A DNA stretch of 64,000 nucleotides, from contig NZ_BMTO01000016.1 of assembly GCF_014649715.1 (NCBI RefSeq), positions 62,419 through 126,418 on the forward strand, in the 5' to 3' direction. Made by a program: the position numbers and the translations under genes. Of this stretch, positions 50,193 to 58,613 are shown piece after piece. The notes beneath the pieces are model-generated. The model was not told the DNA's origin. It saw only the letters and a list, made by a program, of their open reading frames with translations, and ran no database searches. How positions within the stretch are numbered: the first letter of the stretch is position 1; each line of letters begins with the position of its first letter. Source of the stretch: Streptomyces lateritius. Its GTDB lineage: Bacteria > Actinomycetota > Actinomycetes > Streptomycetales > Streptomycetaceae.

Positions 50193-51407
50193 TCAAGTAC
50201 CGCCTCGCCGCGCGTTCGACCCTTCGGTGAGGGTGTTCGTCAACCGCCAGCCGTCGCCTTGCCGTTCGACGAACCCGAGGGAGTGGAGTTCGTACAGCCG
50301 GGCGAGGGTGTCGTCGGGTGCGGCTCCGGCGCGCTGTGCGACGGCCCGTACGGGGGTGAGGCCACCGGCGGGCAGGGCTTCGAGGATGTGGGCGGCGGCC
50401 GGGTCGAGGAGGTCTCGGGGCAGGACGGGTCCTCGGCGGGGCGGGGCGAGCTGGCCCATGTCTCCGACGAGTTCGACCACTTCGGCGGCGTCGGTGACGA
50501 GGGTGGCCTCACCGCGCAGGAGTTCGTGGACGCCCGCGGAGAGGCCGCTGGTGACGGCGCCCGGTACGCCCATCGTGTGACGGCCGAGACGCTGGGCGGA
50601 GCGGGCGGTGACGAGGGAGCCGCTGCGGTATTCGGCTTCGATGACGACGGTGCCTCGGGTGAGGGCGGCGATGACGCGGTTGCGGAGGATGAACCGGTTG
50701 GGAGTGGGGTGGGTACCGGGTGGTAGTTCTCCGACGACGAGGCCCTGTGCCGCGATGCGTCCGATGAGTTCGGTGTGGCCGCGGGGGTAGGGGGTGTCGA
50801 CTCCGCAGGCGAGGACGGCGACCGTGGCGCCCTGGGCGGCGAGTGCGCCGCGGTGGGCGGCGCCGTCGATGCCGAAGGCGGCGCCGGAGACGACGACCCA
50901 GCCGCGTTCGGCGAGCCCGGAGGCGAGGGTGGTGGCCATGTGGGCGCCGTAGGGGGTGCAGGCGCGGGCGCCGACGACGGCGACGGAGCGCAGGGCCCAG
51001 GTGCGGAGGTCGGCGGGGCCGCGGATCCAGAGCCCGATGGGCCGGGCGTCGCCGAGGTCGTCGAGTTGCCGGGGCCATTCGGTGTCGCCGGGGACGACGA
51101 ACCGGCCGCCGAGTCGGTCGACGGTGTCGAGGTCGCGCCGGGGGTCGGCGTCCGCGGCCCGGCGCCGCCATCCGTCGACCCTTTTCCGGCCGGTGCCCGC
51201 GAACGGCTCGGTGCCCGAGGGGCCCGGGCCCGGGCGCGGGTCCCCGGCAGGGTCCGGGCCCGCGCCAGGATCCGGGTCCGGATCACGGAGGCGCTGGAGG
51301 AAGCCGACGGCGCCGTACCGGCGCAGCCACCGGCCGGCGTGTTCGTCGCCGGGTTCGACCGCGCGGGTCAGGGCGGCGCGGGCGAGACGTTCCTCGGATG
51401 CGGTCAT
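50193..51407 (-). CDS. dprA: DNA-processing protein DprA
   Basis: 404 residues. A SAM-like N-terminus is followed by an Asp/Pro/Gly-rich stretch (about 40-75) that looks like a lineage-specific linker. The Rossmann core (about 95-310) has SVAVVGARACTPYG, VVSGAAFGIDGAAH and GTVVIEAEYRSGSLVTA, and a winged-helix follows. It loads RecA onto incoming single strands. Its ATG overlaps the comM stop (ATGA). Confidence 0.94.
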   Translation of the reverse strand: MTASEERLARAALTRAVEPGDEHAGRWLRRYGAVGFLQRLRDPDPDPGAGPDPAGDPRPGPGPSGTEPFAGTGRKRVDGWRRRAADADPRRDLDTVDRLGGRFVVPGDTEWPRQLDDLGDARPIGLWIRGPADLRTWALRSVAVVGARACTPYGAHMATTLASGLAERGWVVVSGAAFGIDGAAHRGALAAQGATVAVLACGVDTPYPRGHTELIGRIAAQGLVVGELPPGTHPTPNRFILRNRVIAALTRGTVVIEAEYRSGSLVTARSAQRLGRHTMGVPGAVTSGLSAGVHELLRGEATLVTDAAEVVELVGDMGQLAPPRRGPVLPRDLLDPAAAHILEALPAGGLTPVRAVAQRAGAAPDDTLARLYELHSLGFVERQGDGWRLTNTLTEGSNARRGGT

Positions 51408-53017
51408 GTCCGCTCCCCCGTTCCGACGGGCACGCCGCGAGTGATGCCGGTGCGCAGTTCGAGGGCGAGGTCGACGTCGTGGGCGTCGGGCCGGTCGTGT
51501 CCGGCGAGGTCGGCGACGGTCCAGGCGACGCGGAGGACCCGGTCGAGGCCGCGCGCGGTGAGCAGGCCGCGTTCGATGTCCCGTTCGGCGGCGGCGAGGA
51601 CTCCGGGTCCCACGGTGTAGCGGGTGCGCAGTTCGTGTCCGGGGACTTCGCTGTTGACGGTCCAGGGTGTGCCGGTGAGGCGGGCCTCGGTGCGGGCTCG
51701 CGCTTCGCGGACGCGGTCGGCGACGGTGGCGGTGGAGTCACCGCGGCCGCCCTGGCCGAGCAGGTCGGAGCGGGTGACGGGTTCGGCTTCGACGCGCAGG
51801 TCGATGCGGTCGAGGAGGGGGCCGGAGAGGCGGGCCTGGTAGCGGCGGATGAGGGAGGCGGGGCATTCGCAGCCGGCGCCGTGGAGGGTGTGTCGTCCGC
51901 AGGGGCAGGGGTTGGCGGCGAGGGCGAGCAGGAAGCGGGCGGGGAGGCGGACGACTCCGGCGGCGCGTGCGACGACGACGTGTCCTGATTCGAGGGGTTG
52001 ACGCAGGGCGTCCAGGGCTTTGCCGGCGAATTCGGGGGCTTCGTCGAGGAAGAGGACGCCGCGGTGGGCGAGGGAGACGGCGCCGGGGCGTGGGAGTCCG
52101 TTTCCGCCCCCGATGAGGGACTGCATGGTGGCGGAGTGGTGGGGGGCGCAGTAGGGGGCGCGGCGGACGAGGGGTTCGCCGGGCGGGAGGATGCCGGCGA
52201 CGGAGTGGACGGCGGTGACTTCGAGGGACTCCTGGCGGGTGAGGGGCGGCAGGATGCCGGGGAGTCGTTCGGCGAGCATGGTCTTTCCGGCTCCGGGTGG
52301 TCCGGAGAGCAGGAGGTGGTGGCTGCCGGCGGCGGCGACTTCCAGGGCTCGGCGGGCGCCGTGCTGTCCGGCGACGTCGGCGAGGTCGGGTCCGTCGAGG
52401 GGGTCGGCGGCGAGTCCGGTGCCGACGCCGGCTCCGGGGACGAGGAGTCCGGCGAGCATGGCGTCGGGCCGGCCTTCTTCGGCGGGATCCTCCTCGGGGA
52501 CGGGTTCGTCGGAGAGGACGGCGATGAGCTGGCGCAGGCTGCGGACGCCGAGGACGGAGATTCCGGGGACGAGGGCGGCCTCGCCCGCGGTCCGTTCGGG
52601 GACGACGACCTGTTGGTAGCCGGCTTCGGCGGCGGCGAGGACGGCGGGCAGGACTCCGCGTACGGGTCGTACGCGGCCGTCGAGTCCCAGTTCTCCGATG
52701 AGGACGAGGTCGGCGATGACCCGGGGGTCGATCCGTTCGGCGGCGCCGAGCACGGCGGCGGCCACGGCCAGGTCGAATCCGGAGCCGCCCTTGGGGACGG
52801 AGGCGGGGCTGAGTCCGACGGTGAGTTTCTTCTGGGGCCATTCGGCGTCGGAGTTGACGATGGCGGCCCTGACGCGGTCGCGGCTCTCGGTGAGGCTCTT
52901 GTCGGGGAGGCCGACGAGGGTGAAGGCGGCGACTCCGGCTTCGAGGTCGGCCTGGACCTCGACGACGACTCCCTCGACTCCGACGAGGGCGACGGAGCAG
53001 GTGCGGGCGAATCCCAT
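51404..53017 (-). CDS. comM: YifB-family Mg-chelatase-like AAA ATPase (ComM)
   Basis: 537 residues. An N-terminal Lon-protease-like fold (about 20-170) contains LVGLPDKSLTESRDRVRAA. The AAA core has Walker A GPPGAGKT (about 230), Walker B VLFLDEAPEF, and a C-terminal Mg-chelatase region. It is a branch-migration helicase in natural transformation; its role in Streptomyces is unclear. It is coupled to dprA and yraN by 4-base overlaps. Confidence 0.93.
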   Translation of the reverse strand: MGFARTCSVALVGVEGVVVEVQADLEAGVAAFTLVGLPDKSLTESRDRVRAAIVNSDAEWPQKKLTVGLSPASVPKGGSGFDLAVAAAVLGAAERIDPRVIADLVLIGELGLDGRVRPVRGVLPAVLAAAEAGYQQVVVPERTAGEAALVPGISVLGVRSLRQLIAVLSDEPVPEEDPAEEGRPDAMLAGLLVPGAGVGTGLAADPLDGPDLADVAGQHGARRALEVAAAGSHHLLLSGPPGAGKTMLAERLPGILPPLTRQESLEVTAVHSVAGILPPGEPLVRRAPYCAPHHSATMQSLIGGGNGLPRPGAVSLAHRGVLFLDEAPEFAGKALDALRQPLESGHVVVARAAGVVRLPARFLLALAANPCPCGRHTLHGAGCECPASLIRRYQARLSGPLLDRIDLRVEAEPVTRSDLLGQGGRGDSTATVADRVREARARTEARLTGTPWTVNSEVPGHELRTRYTVGPGVLAAAERDIERGLLTARGLDRVLRVAWTVADLAGHDRPDAHDVDLALELRTGITRGVPVGTGERT

Positions 53018-53499
53018 CAGGCCACCCCCTGGGCGTGGGTGACCACGGGTGCGCCGCGGCGGGGCAGGACGATCCCGATGAGGTCGATACGGACGCCGGT
53101 GCGGGGTGGTGGTCCGCCGTGGCGGTCGAGCCAGCAGGCCGCGAGCCGTTTGAGCCGGTCGGCCTTGGTGGGGGTGACGGCGGCCATCGGGTGCTGGAAG
53201 GCGCCTTCGCGGCGGGTCTTCACTTCGCAGATGACGAGGGTGTCGCCGTCGCGGGCGACGATGTCGATCTCTCCCACGCGTCCGCAGCGCCAGTTCCGCG
53301 CGAGGACGGTCATCCCGGTCTCGGCGAGCCGGCGGACGGCCAGCCCTTCTCCGTACGCGCCGAGGGCGTTCCTCGCGAGGGCGGGCTGCCGTGCCGCGTT
53401 CTTCCGCCGTGCGGTCCGACCTGCGGTCCGCCGGGGCGCGTCCGTCCGGGACGCCTTCGTCCCGGCCGCGTCAGTCTCGCGCATGTTCGTCGTGGTCAT
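53017..53499 (-). CDS. yraN: UPF0102 (YraN) putative endonuclease
   Basis: 160 residues. The core begins with GAYGEGLAVRRLAETGM. The nuclease-like motif follows: GRVGEIDIVARDG and then ICEVKTRR, the D..ExK arrangement of UPF0102. The basic 50-residue N-terminus is extra. ATG 53499 has GGAGG upstream and is preferred to the longer frame at 53589. Cluster with comM and dprA is conserved; biochemical function unknown. Confidence 0.92.
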   Translation of the reverse strand: MTTTNMRETDAAGTKASRTDAPRRTAGRTARRKNAARQPALARNALGAYGEGLAVRRLAETGMTVLARNWRCGRVGEIDIVARDGDTLVICEVKTRREGAFQHPMAAVTPTKADRLKRLAACWLDRHGGPPPRTGVRIDLIGIVLPRRGAPVVTHAQGVA

Positions 53500-53603
53500 C
53501 GGTACCACCTCCGGCACCGACTGTGACGTCTCGCGACGCTCCGCGCTCGGCGCTGTGGACGGGCGAGCGGTTGTGGAAAACCGGCTCACCCGTCCGGGTG
53601 GTG

Positions 53604-53912
53604 TCAGCTGCCGGGAAGCTCCAGGTCGCTCTTGTTGAGCTCCTCGATGTTCACGTCCTTGAAGGTGAGCACCCGGACCTGCTTGACGAACCTCGCCGGC
53701 CGGTACATGTCCCAGACCCAGGCGTCGGCCATGGAGACCTCGAAGAAGACCTCGCCCTGGACCGAGTGCACCTGCATCTCGTAGTCGTTGGTGAGGTAGA
53801 AGCGCCGCTCGGTCTCGATCACGTATTTGAACAGCCCGACGACGTCGCGGTACTCCCGGTAGAGCTTCAGCTCCATCTCGGTCTCGTACTTCTCGAGGTC
53901 CTCGGCGCTCAT
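53604..53912 (-). CDS. DUF2469-family protein
   Basis: 102 residues, acidic, highly conserved among actinobacteria: MSAEDLEKYETEMELKL at the start, LFKYVIETERRFYL and EVSMADAWVWDMY later. Function unknown. ATG 53912, preceded by AAGGGG. It lies between sipZ's NUDIX neighbour and yraN, in the run that follows sipZ. Confidence 0.9.
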   Translation of the reverse strand: MSAEDLEKYETEMELKLYREYRDVVGLFKYVIETERRFYLTNDYEMQVHSVQGEVFFEVSMADAWVWDMYRPARFVKQVRVLTFKDVNIEELNKSDLELPGS

Positions 53913-53967
53913 GGCATGTTCCCCTTCAGCCGTGCGTCCCCCCATTGTGCGCCAGCCGCTCGCACCC

Positions 53968-54519
53968 CTAGACGATTTCCGGGGCGAGAACCACCGGGGC
54001 ACTCGGAGGTCCCTCGTCGAGCAGCCTGTGCAGCAGTTCGGCGAGTCTGGTCGGGTACACCGTCTCACGCGCCGCCGACAGTTCGGCGGAGGTCCACCAC
54101 CTCAGCCCCGCGACGCTGCGAGCCTCCAGCTCGGTGAGGCCGGCGGGGGCGGTCGCGGTCTGGGTGGTTCGTGCCAGGTAGTACCACTCGTCCTGGTCCC
54201 AGCGCCGTCCGTCGAAGGGAAAGGAGCAGATCCGCCGCCAGAGGACCGGTCCGAGTTCGACGTCGGTGATCCCGGTCTCCTCCGCCAGTTCGCGCAGCGC
54301 GGCCTGCTCTCGGGTCTCGTCGCCCTCCAGGCCTCCGCCGGGGGTGAACCACCAGGTCCGCGCCGGATCTTCGGGTTCGTACCCGTTCAGGAGGAGGATC
54401 CGGTCGTCGGGGTCGAGGAGGACGACCCGGGCCACGCGCCGCAGCACGACCCCGGCCCCATGCCCCGTCACGTCCCCGGCCACGCGACCGGCCACGTCTC
54501 CCGTCTCCCACTCCGTCAC
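53968..54519 (-). CDS. NUDIX hydrolase
   Basis: 183 residues. The complete NUDIX box GGGLEGDETREQAALRELAEETG (about 72-94) is present, preceded by WWFTPG. Substrate not predictable. GTG 54519 overlaps the sipZ stop (GTGA). It is one of the unrelated genes downstream of sipZ; in S. lividans sipZ is reported to head an operon with three unrelated genes. Confidence 0.92.
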   Translation of the reverse strand: MTEWETGDVAGRVAGDVTGHGAGVVLRRVARVVLLDPDDRILLLNGYEPEDPARTWWFTPGGGLEGDETREQAALRELAEETGITDVELGPVLWRRICSFPFDGRRWDQDEWYYLARTTQTATAPAGLTELEARSVAGLRWWTSAELSAARETVYPTRLAELLHRLLDEGPPSAPVVLAPEIV

Positions 54520-55268
54520 GCGTTCACCGACCTCCTGCCGGTCGTGCCCGAAGTCCCGGTCCGTCCGCCCACCGTCCGCGCCACGGGCCCGTACGCCGCT
54601 CCCGCCAGGATCAGTACACACCCGGCCACGATCGCGTAGAAGAGCTGCTCCACGGGCCCCGGCCGCGAGGTGCCGCCCGGCAGTGCCGCGAAGCCCGCCG
54701 GCCGCTCCACGACTCGGTTGTCGGGCCAGGCGACGGCGTCGACCCTCGCGGTGACCGCGGAGCGCGGCACGGAGCCCTGGCCGGCCTCCTGGAGGTGGAC
54801 GCGGGAGTCCAAGGAGTTGTGGCGCTCGTCGCCGAGCAGGAAGAGGTTTCCTTCCGGCACGGTGGCGGAGAACTTCTGTCCGGAGGCCGGGGCACCGGGC
54901 CGCAGATACGGTTCCTCGACCGGCTTGCCGTTCACGGTGAGCCGCCCCTCCGCGTCGCAGCAGGCGACCGTGTCGCCGCCGACGCCGACGACCCGCTTGA
55001 CCGTCGGTACGCCGCCCCACAGCGGGTCCTTGAAGACGACGATGTCGCCGCGGCGCACCTCGTCGCCGTCGATCCGCTGGGCGAGGACCTTGGATCCGAC
55101 GTCGAGGGTCGGGGTCATCGAGTCGGTGGGCACGCTGTACGGCTGGTAGAGCACGGCTCCCCAGGCGAATCCGCCGAGGAAGAGCACACAGCCGACGGCC
55201 ACGACCAGCCCCGACAGCACGCTGCCGAGGCGGCCCCGGCCGCCTTCCGTTCGTATGGTTCCGCTCAT
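54516..55268 (-). CDS. sipZ: Type I signal peptidase (SipZ position)
   Basis: 250 residues. One N-terminal membrane span (about 15-40), the catalytic Ser in VPTDSMTPT, the Lys in TVKRVVGVGGD and the GDERHNSLDSR box E are present; a C-terminal hydrophobic segment (about 210-232) adds a second anchor. It removes signal peptides from Sec/Tat substrates. ATG 55268 with GGGGAG upstream was chosen. Confidence 0.9.
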   Translation of the reverse strand: MSGTIRTEGGRGRLGSVLSGLVVAVGCVLFLGGFAWGAVLYQPYSVPTDSMTPTLDVGSKVLAQRIDGDEVRRGDIVVFKDPLWGGVPTVKRVVGVGGDTVACCDAEGRLTVNGKPVEEPYLRPGAPASGQKFSATVPEGNLFLLGDERHNSLDSRVHLQEAGQGSVPRSAVTARVDAVAWPDNRVVERPAGFAALPGGTSRPGPVEQLFYAIVAGCVLILAGAAYGPVARTVGGRTGTSGTTGRRSVNA

Positions 55269-55331
55269 CCCAGCGCTCCCCACCTCATAGGCCGGTTCGA
55301 CGATCTGGGACGGCACCCTACCCGCGCGTTG

Positions 55332-56258
55332 CTACCGGGCGGTATGCCGAGACGTGTGCCTCTTCCTGCGCCACAGGACGAGCGGCAGTGCGCCGGCCAG
55401 TCCGGCCGCGCCCGGGGCCACGGTCAGCGCCTGGCTCAGCCCGGGCTGGTCGAAGACGTCCGGAACGGGGAGCGTCGCCCAGCGGGTCACCGGCCAGGCC
55501 ACCACGATCGCGCGTCCGACGACCTTCTCGTTGGAGACGGTGCCGCCGCCGGAGAGGTTCTGGTGGTAGCGGGAGTCCAGCGAGTTCTGCCGGTTGTCGC
55601 CCATCACCCAGATGCTGCCTTCGGGGACGGTGATCGGCCCGAAGGGCTTGTCCCCGCAGGGCGTGGAGCCGGGGTAGATGTACGCGGTCTCGTCGAGCGG
55701 CTTGCCGTTGAGCACGACCTTGCCACCCTCCTTGCAGGAGACGGTGTCGCCGCCGACCGCGATGACCCGCTTGATCAGGTCCTTGTCCTCGGCGGACGGC
55801 ATGAGGCCGATGAAGCTCAGGAACTCCTGCACCAGGTTCTGCTCGGGGACGGGCTCGCCCTCGAGCCAGCCGCCCGGGTCGTGGAAGACGACGACCTCGC
55901 CGCGCTCGGGCTCGGAGCCGAACCAGGGGGTCAGCTTGTCCACCAGTACCCGGTCGCCCCGCTGCAGCGTGTTCATCATCGAGTCCGAGGGGATCGAGAA
56001 CGCCTGCACCAGGAAGGTCTTGATCAGCAGCGCGAGCAGCAGCGCGATACCGATCAGGAGCGGCAGTTCCTTCCAGAAGGAACGGGGCTTCTTCGCGCCC
56101 TGGTCGCTCTGCCCGGGCTCGCCCTCGGCGTCCGCGGCGTCGGCGTCCTGCCGGCCGGCGGAGTCATCCCTCATGGCCACCGACGACTCGGCGAGCTGTT
56201 CGGGCCTCTCCTCGGGCTCGTCGTGTCCGGATCGTGCGCCGACGGCCACATCCCCCAC
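55332..56258 (-). CDS. sipY: Type I signal peptidase (SipY position)
   Basis: 308 residues. A polar N-terminus (1-60), a membrane span (about 68-88, LLIGIALLLALLIKTFLV), the catalytic Ser in IPSDSMMNT, the Lys in DLIKRVIAVGGD and GDNRQNSLDSRYH follow. A C-terminal membrane segment is present. GTG 56258 has GGAG 5 bases upstream; GTG 56264 and ATG 56174 are alternatives. It overlaps the sipX 3' end by about 95 bases. Confidence 0.88.
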   Translation of the reverse strand: MGDVAVGARSGHDEPEERPEQLAESSVAMRDDSAGRQDADAADAEGEPGQSDQGAKKPRSFWKELPLLIGIALLLALLIKTFLVQAFSIPSDSMMNTLQRGDRVLVDKLTPWFGSEPERGEVVVFHDPGGWLEGEPVPEQNLVQEFLSFIGLMPSAEDKDLIKRVIAVGGDTVSCKEGGKVVLNGKPLDETAYIYPGSTPCGDKPFGPITVPEGSIWVMGDNRQNSLDSRYHQNLSGGGTVSNEKVVGRAIVVAWPVTRWATLPVPDVFDQPGLSQALTVAPGAAGLAGALPLVLWRRKRHTSRHTAR

Positions 56259-57228
56259 ATCCACTCCTCAGTCCGTGCATATGCCTGCCCCAGCACAGGG
56301 ACAGGCCCATCACTCCCATAACGAGCGGGAGTTCCGCAGGGGTCGGGAGCCAGGGGAATCCGTTCAGATTCCGCGAGGACACACTATGCGACGCGCCGAG
56401 CGCCGACGCGGGGCCCGAAGGCCCGTCCGGTACGGCCGCGTACGTCTGCCGCTCCTCCAGGCGTCGCCAGTGGCTCACGGGCCAGGCGATGAGGACGGCC
56501 CGGCCCACGACCTCCTCCTCGGAGACCGTGCCCCGGTCCTTCTCGTCGAGGTGGAAGCGGGAGTCCGCGGAGTCCGAGCGGTGGTCGCCCATCACGAAGA
56601 TCCTGCCCGGTGGCACCTTCGCCTCGAACTTGATCTTCGAGGGTTCATTCCCCGGGTGCAGATACGGTTCGTCCAGCGGCACGCCGTTGACGGTGATCCG
56701 GCCGTCCTTGTCGCAGCACCTGACCGTGTCGCCGCCGACCGCGACGACCCGCTTGATCAGGTCCTGCTCGTCGGCCGAGGGCAGCAGTCCGATGAAGGTC
56801 AGGGCCTGCTTGACCTGCTTGACGCCGATCGGGTCGTCGGCGGGGGGCGCGGTGTCGTCCTGGAGCCAGTTCCCGGGGTCCCTGAACACGACGACGTCGC
56901 CGCGCTGCGGCTTGGAGCCGAACCAGGGCGTCAGTTTGTCGACCAGGACCCGGTCGTCGATCCGGATCGTCTGCTCCATCGAGCCGGACGGGATGACGAA
57001 CGCCTGGACGAGGAAGGTCTTCAGGACGAGGGCGATCAGCACGGCGACGCCGATGAGGAGGGGTATCTCCTTGACGGCCGAGCGCCGACGGCGCCGCTTG
57101 ACCTTGCGGGCGAGCCTGCGCCGTTCCGCCCGGCCGGGCAGCGGCCGGGCGCCGTCCGTGGGCCGGGTTCCGGTGGGCAGTCGCGTGTCGCCGCCGCGGT
57201 GTCCGGCCGGTCTGCCGCGGTTACCCAT
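56164..57228 (-). CDS. sipX: Type I signal peptidase (SipX position)
   Basis: 354 residues. A basic N-terminus, a membrane span (about 50-70, IPLLIGVAVLIALVLKTFLV), the catalytic Ser in IPSGSMEQT, the Lys in DLIKRVVAVGGD and GDHRSDSADSRFH are present. Two C-terminal hydrophobic stretches precede a Cys/Arg-rich tail (about 318-354) that reads through the start of sipY. ATG 57228; its first bases overlap the sipW stop by 8. Confidence 0.87.
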   Translation of the reverse strand: MGNRGRPAGHRGGDTRLPTGTRPTDGARPLPGRAERRRLARKVKRRRRRSAVKEIPLLIGVAVLIALVLKTFLVQAFVIPSGSMEQTIRIDDRVLVDKLTPWFGSKPQRGDVVVFRDPGNWLQDDTAPPADDPIGVKQVKQALTFIGLLPSADEQDLIKRVVAVGGDTVRCCDKDGRITVNGVPLDEPYLHPGNEPSKIKFEAKVPPGRIFVMGDHRSDSADSRFHLDEKDRGTVSEEEVVGRAVLIAWPVSHWRRLEERQTYAAVPDGPSGPASALGASHSVSSRNLNGFPWLPTPAELPLVMGVMGLSLCWGRHMHGLRSGCGGCGRRRTIRTRRARGEARTARRVVGGHEG

Positions 57229-58063
57229 GGCCACCCGCCGCGGGAGCGGGTACGGCGTCGAAGGCACCGGTCGGCGCCACCTCGGACCAGCGGCCGAAGG
57301 GCCAGGCGATCCAGTCGGCTCGTCCGACGACCTGCTCGACGGGCACCATGCCGCCTCCCGGCTGCCCCAGGTGGTCGCGGGAGTCGCTGGACTGGCTGCG
57401 ATGGTCGCCCATGACCCACAGGGCGCCCTGCGGTACGACGATGTCGAAGGGCACCTTCGAGGGCGCGTCGCCGAGCAGCACGTACCGCTCCTCGACGGGG
57501 ACGCCGTTGACGGTGAGCCAGCCGTCCTTGCCGCAGCAGACGACCCGGTCGCCTCCGACGCCCACCACGCGCTTCACGAAGTCGGTCTCTGCGGGCTCGG
57601 CGAGGCCGAGGGCCGCGGCGGCGCCGTGCAACAGGCCGGTGACCGGGTTCTGCCCGGCGGGCTCCTGGAGGAACGATCCGGTGCCGTCGAAGACGACGAC
57701 GTCGCCACGGCGCGGTCGGTCGCCGAAGCGGTACGCCAGCTTGTCGACGAGGATCCGGTCGCCGACGTGGAGCGTCGGTTCCATCGAGCCGCTGGGGATC
57801 AGGAAGGGCTGCGTCACGAAGTGGCTCAGGAGCAGCAGGAAGACCACGCAGGCGCCGCCGACGAAGCCGGTCCGGCGCCAGGTCCATCCGCCGGCGGCGG
57901 CGCGCCGCTCCTCGGGCTCCGTCCGCGGCCCGCCCTCGGGCTCCGTCCTCGGGAGCGCGTCGTTCCCTGGCCTCGGCTCGGGGCCGGAAACGCGCGCGGA
58001 GCGCGACCGCTCCTCCGTCGTGGAGGAGCGGTCGCGCTCCGTGTGCTGTGCTTCGGTGTCCAT
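57221..58063 (-). CDS. sipW: Type I signal peptidase (SipW position)
   Basis: 280 residues. The first 60 residues are polar and contain the mirror sequence ERDRSSTTEERSRS, the translation of a 19-bp inverted repeat. A membrane span lies at about 65-85, the catalytic Ser in IPSGSMEPT, the Lys in DFVKRVVGVGGD, and GDHRSQSSDSRDH. ATG 58063. It is first of the sipW-sipX-sipY run; the four Sip enzymes lie in order W-X-Y-Z. Confidence 0.9.
   Translation of the reverse strand: MDTEAQHTERDRSSTTEERSRSARVSGPEPRPGNDALPRTEPEGGPRTEPEERRAAAGGWTWRRTGFVGGACVVFLLLLSHFVTQPFLIPSGSMEPTLHVGDRILVDKLAYRFGDRPRRGDVVVFDGTGSFLQEPAGQNPVTGLLHGAAAALGLAEPAETDFVKRVVGVGGDRVVCCGKDGWLTVNGVPVEERYVLLGDAPSKVPFDIVVPQGALWVMGDHRSQSSDSRDHLGQPGGGMVPVEQVVGRADWIAWPFGRWSEVAPTGAFDAVPAPAAGGHG
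57998..58040. repeat. Perfect 19-bp inverted repeat inside the sipW 5' coding region
   Basis: 57998-58016 pairs perfectly with 58022-58040 around a 5-base loop (GTCGT). The mRNA would form a very stable hairpin only about 8 codons from the sipW start, able to slow translation or transcription. Confidence 0.85.
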
Positions 58064-58134
58064 CGGGGGCTGAGCCTATCCGGCCGCCCTGTGACTCATG
58101 GAGCGGAAGCGCCGCGCGAACGGTGAGCCGGAGC

Positions 58135-58485
58135 TCAGTTGTCGCGCTTCTCCTTGATCTTGGCAGCCTTGCCGCGCAGCTCACGCAGGTAGTAGAGCTT
58201 GGCGCGACGGACGTCACCGCGGCTGACGAGCTCGATCTTCTCGAAGATCGGGCTGTTCACCGGGAAGGTGCGCTCGACGCCGACGGAGAACGAGACCTTG
58301 CGGACCGTGAAGGTCTCGCTGACGCCCGAGCCCTGGCGGCGGATGACGACGCCCTTGAACTGCTGGATACGGGAGCGGTTGCCCTCGATGACGCGCACGT
58401 GGACGTTCACGGTGTCGCCGGGACGGAAGGCGGGGAGGTCGGTGCGGAGCGAAGCCGCGGTGACCGTGTCGAGCAGGGAGGCCAT
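58135..58485 (-). CDS. rplS: 50S ribosomal protein L19
   Basis: 116 residues, normal length. It contains FRPGDTVNVHVRVIEGNRSR and the C-terminal DVRRAKLYYLRELRGKAAKIKE. ATG 58485 (MASLLDTVT) has GAAAGAG upstream. It follows trmD across a hairpin. Confidence 0.96.
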   Translation of the reverse strand: MASLLDTVTAASLRTDLPAFRPGDTVNVHVRVIEGNRSRIQQFKGVVIRRQGSGVSETFTVRKVSFSVGVERTFPVNSPIFEKIELVSRGDVRRAKLYYLRELRGKAAKIKEKRDN

Positions 58486-58560
58486 GGTGGTCTCTTTCCT
58501 CGCTGATGCCACAGGTCATCAGCGGAACGTTCGAAAGGAGAAGGAGCGCCGCCCGTACCG

Positions 58561-58596
58561 GGCGTGCGTCGTCCCCCTGTGGCAGGGGCGCACGCC
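58561..58596 (-). terminator. Hairpin between trmD and rplS
   Basis: GGCGTGCG (58561-58568) pairs with CGCACGCC (58589-58596), and inside it CCCCTG pairs with CAGGGG. The compound stem lies just upstream of rplS on the minus strand and may attenuate or separate it. Confidence 0.6.
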
Positions 58597-58613
58597 GTAC
58601 AGACAGCAGCGGC

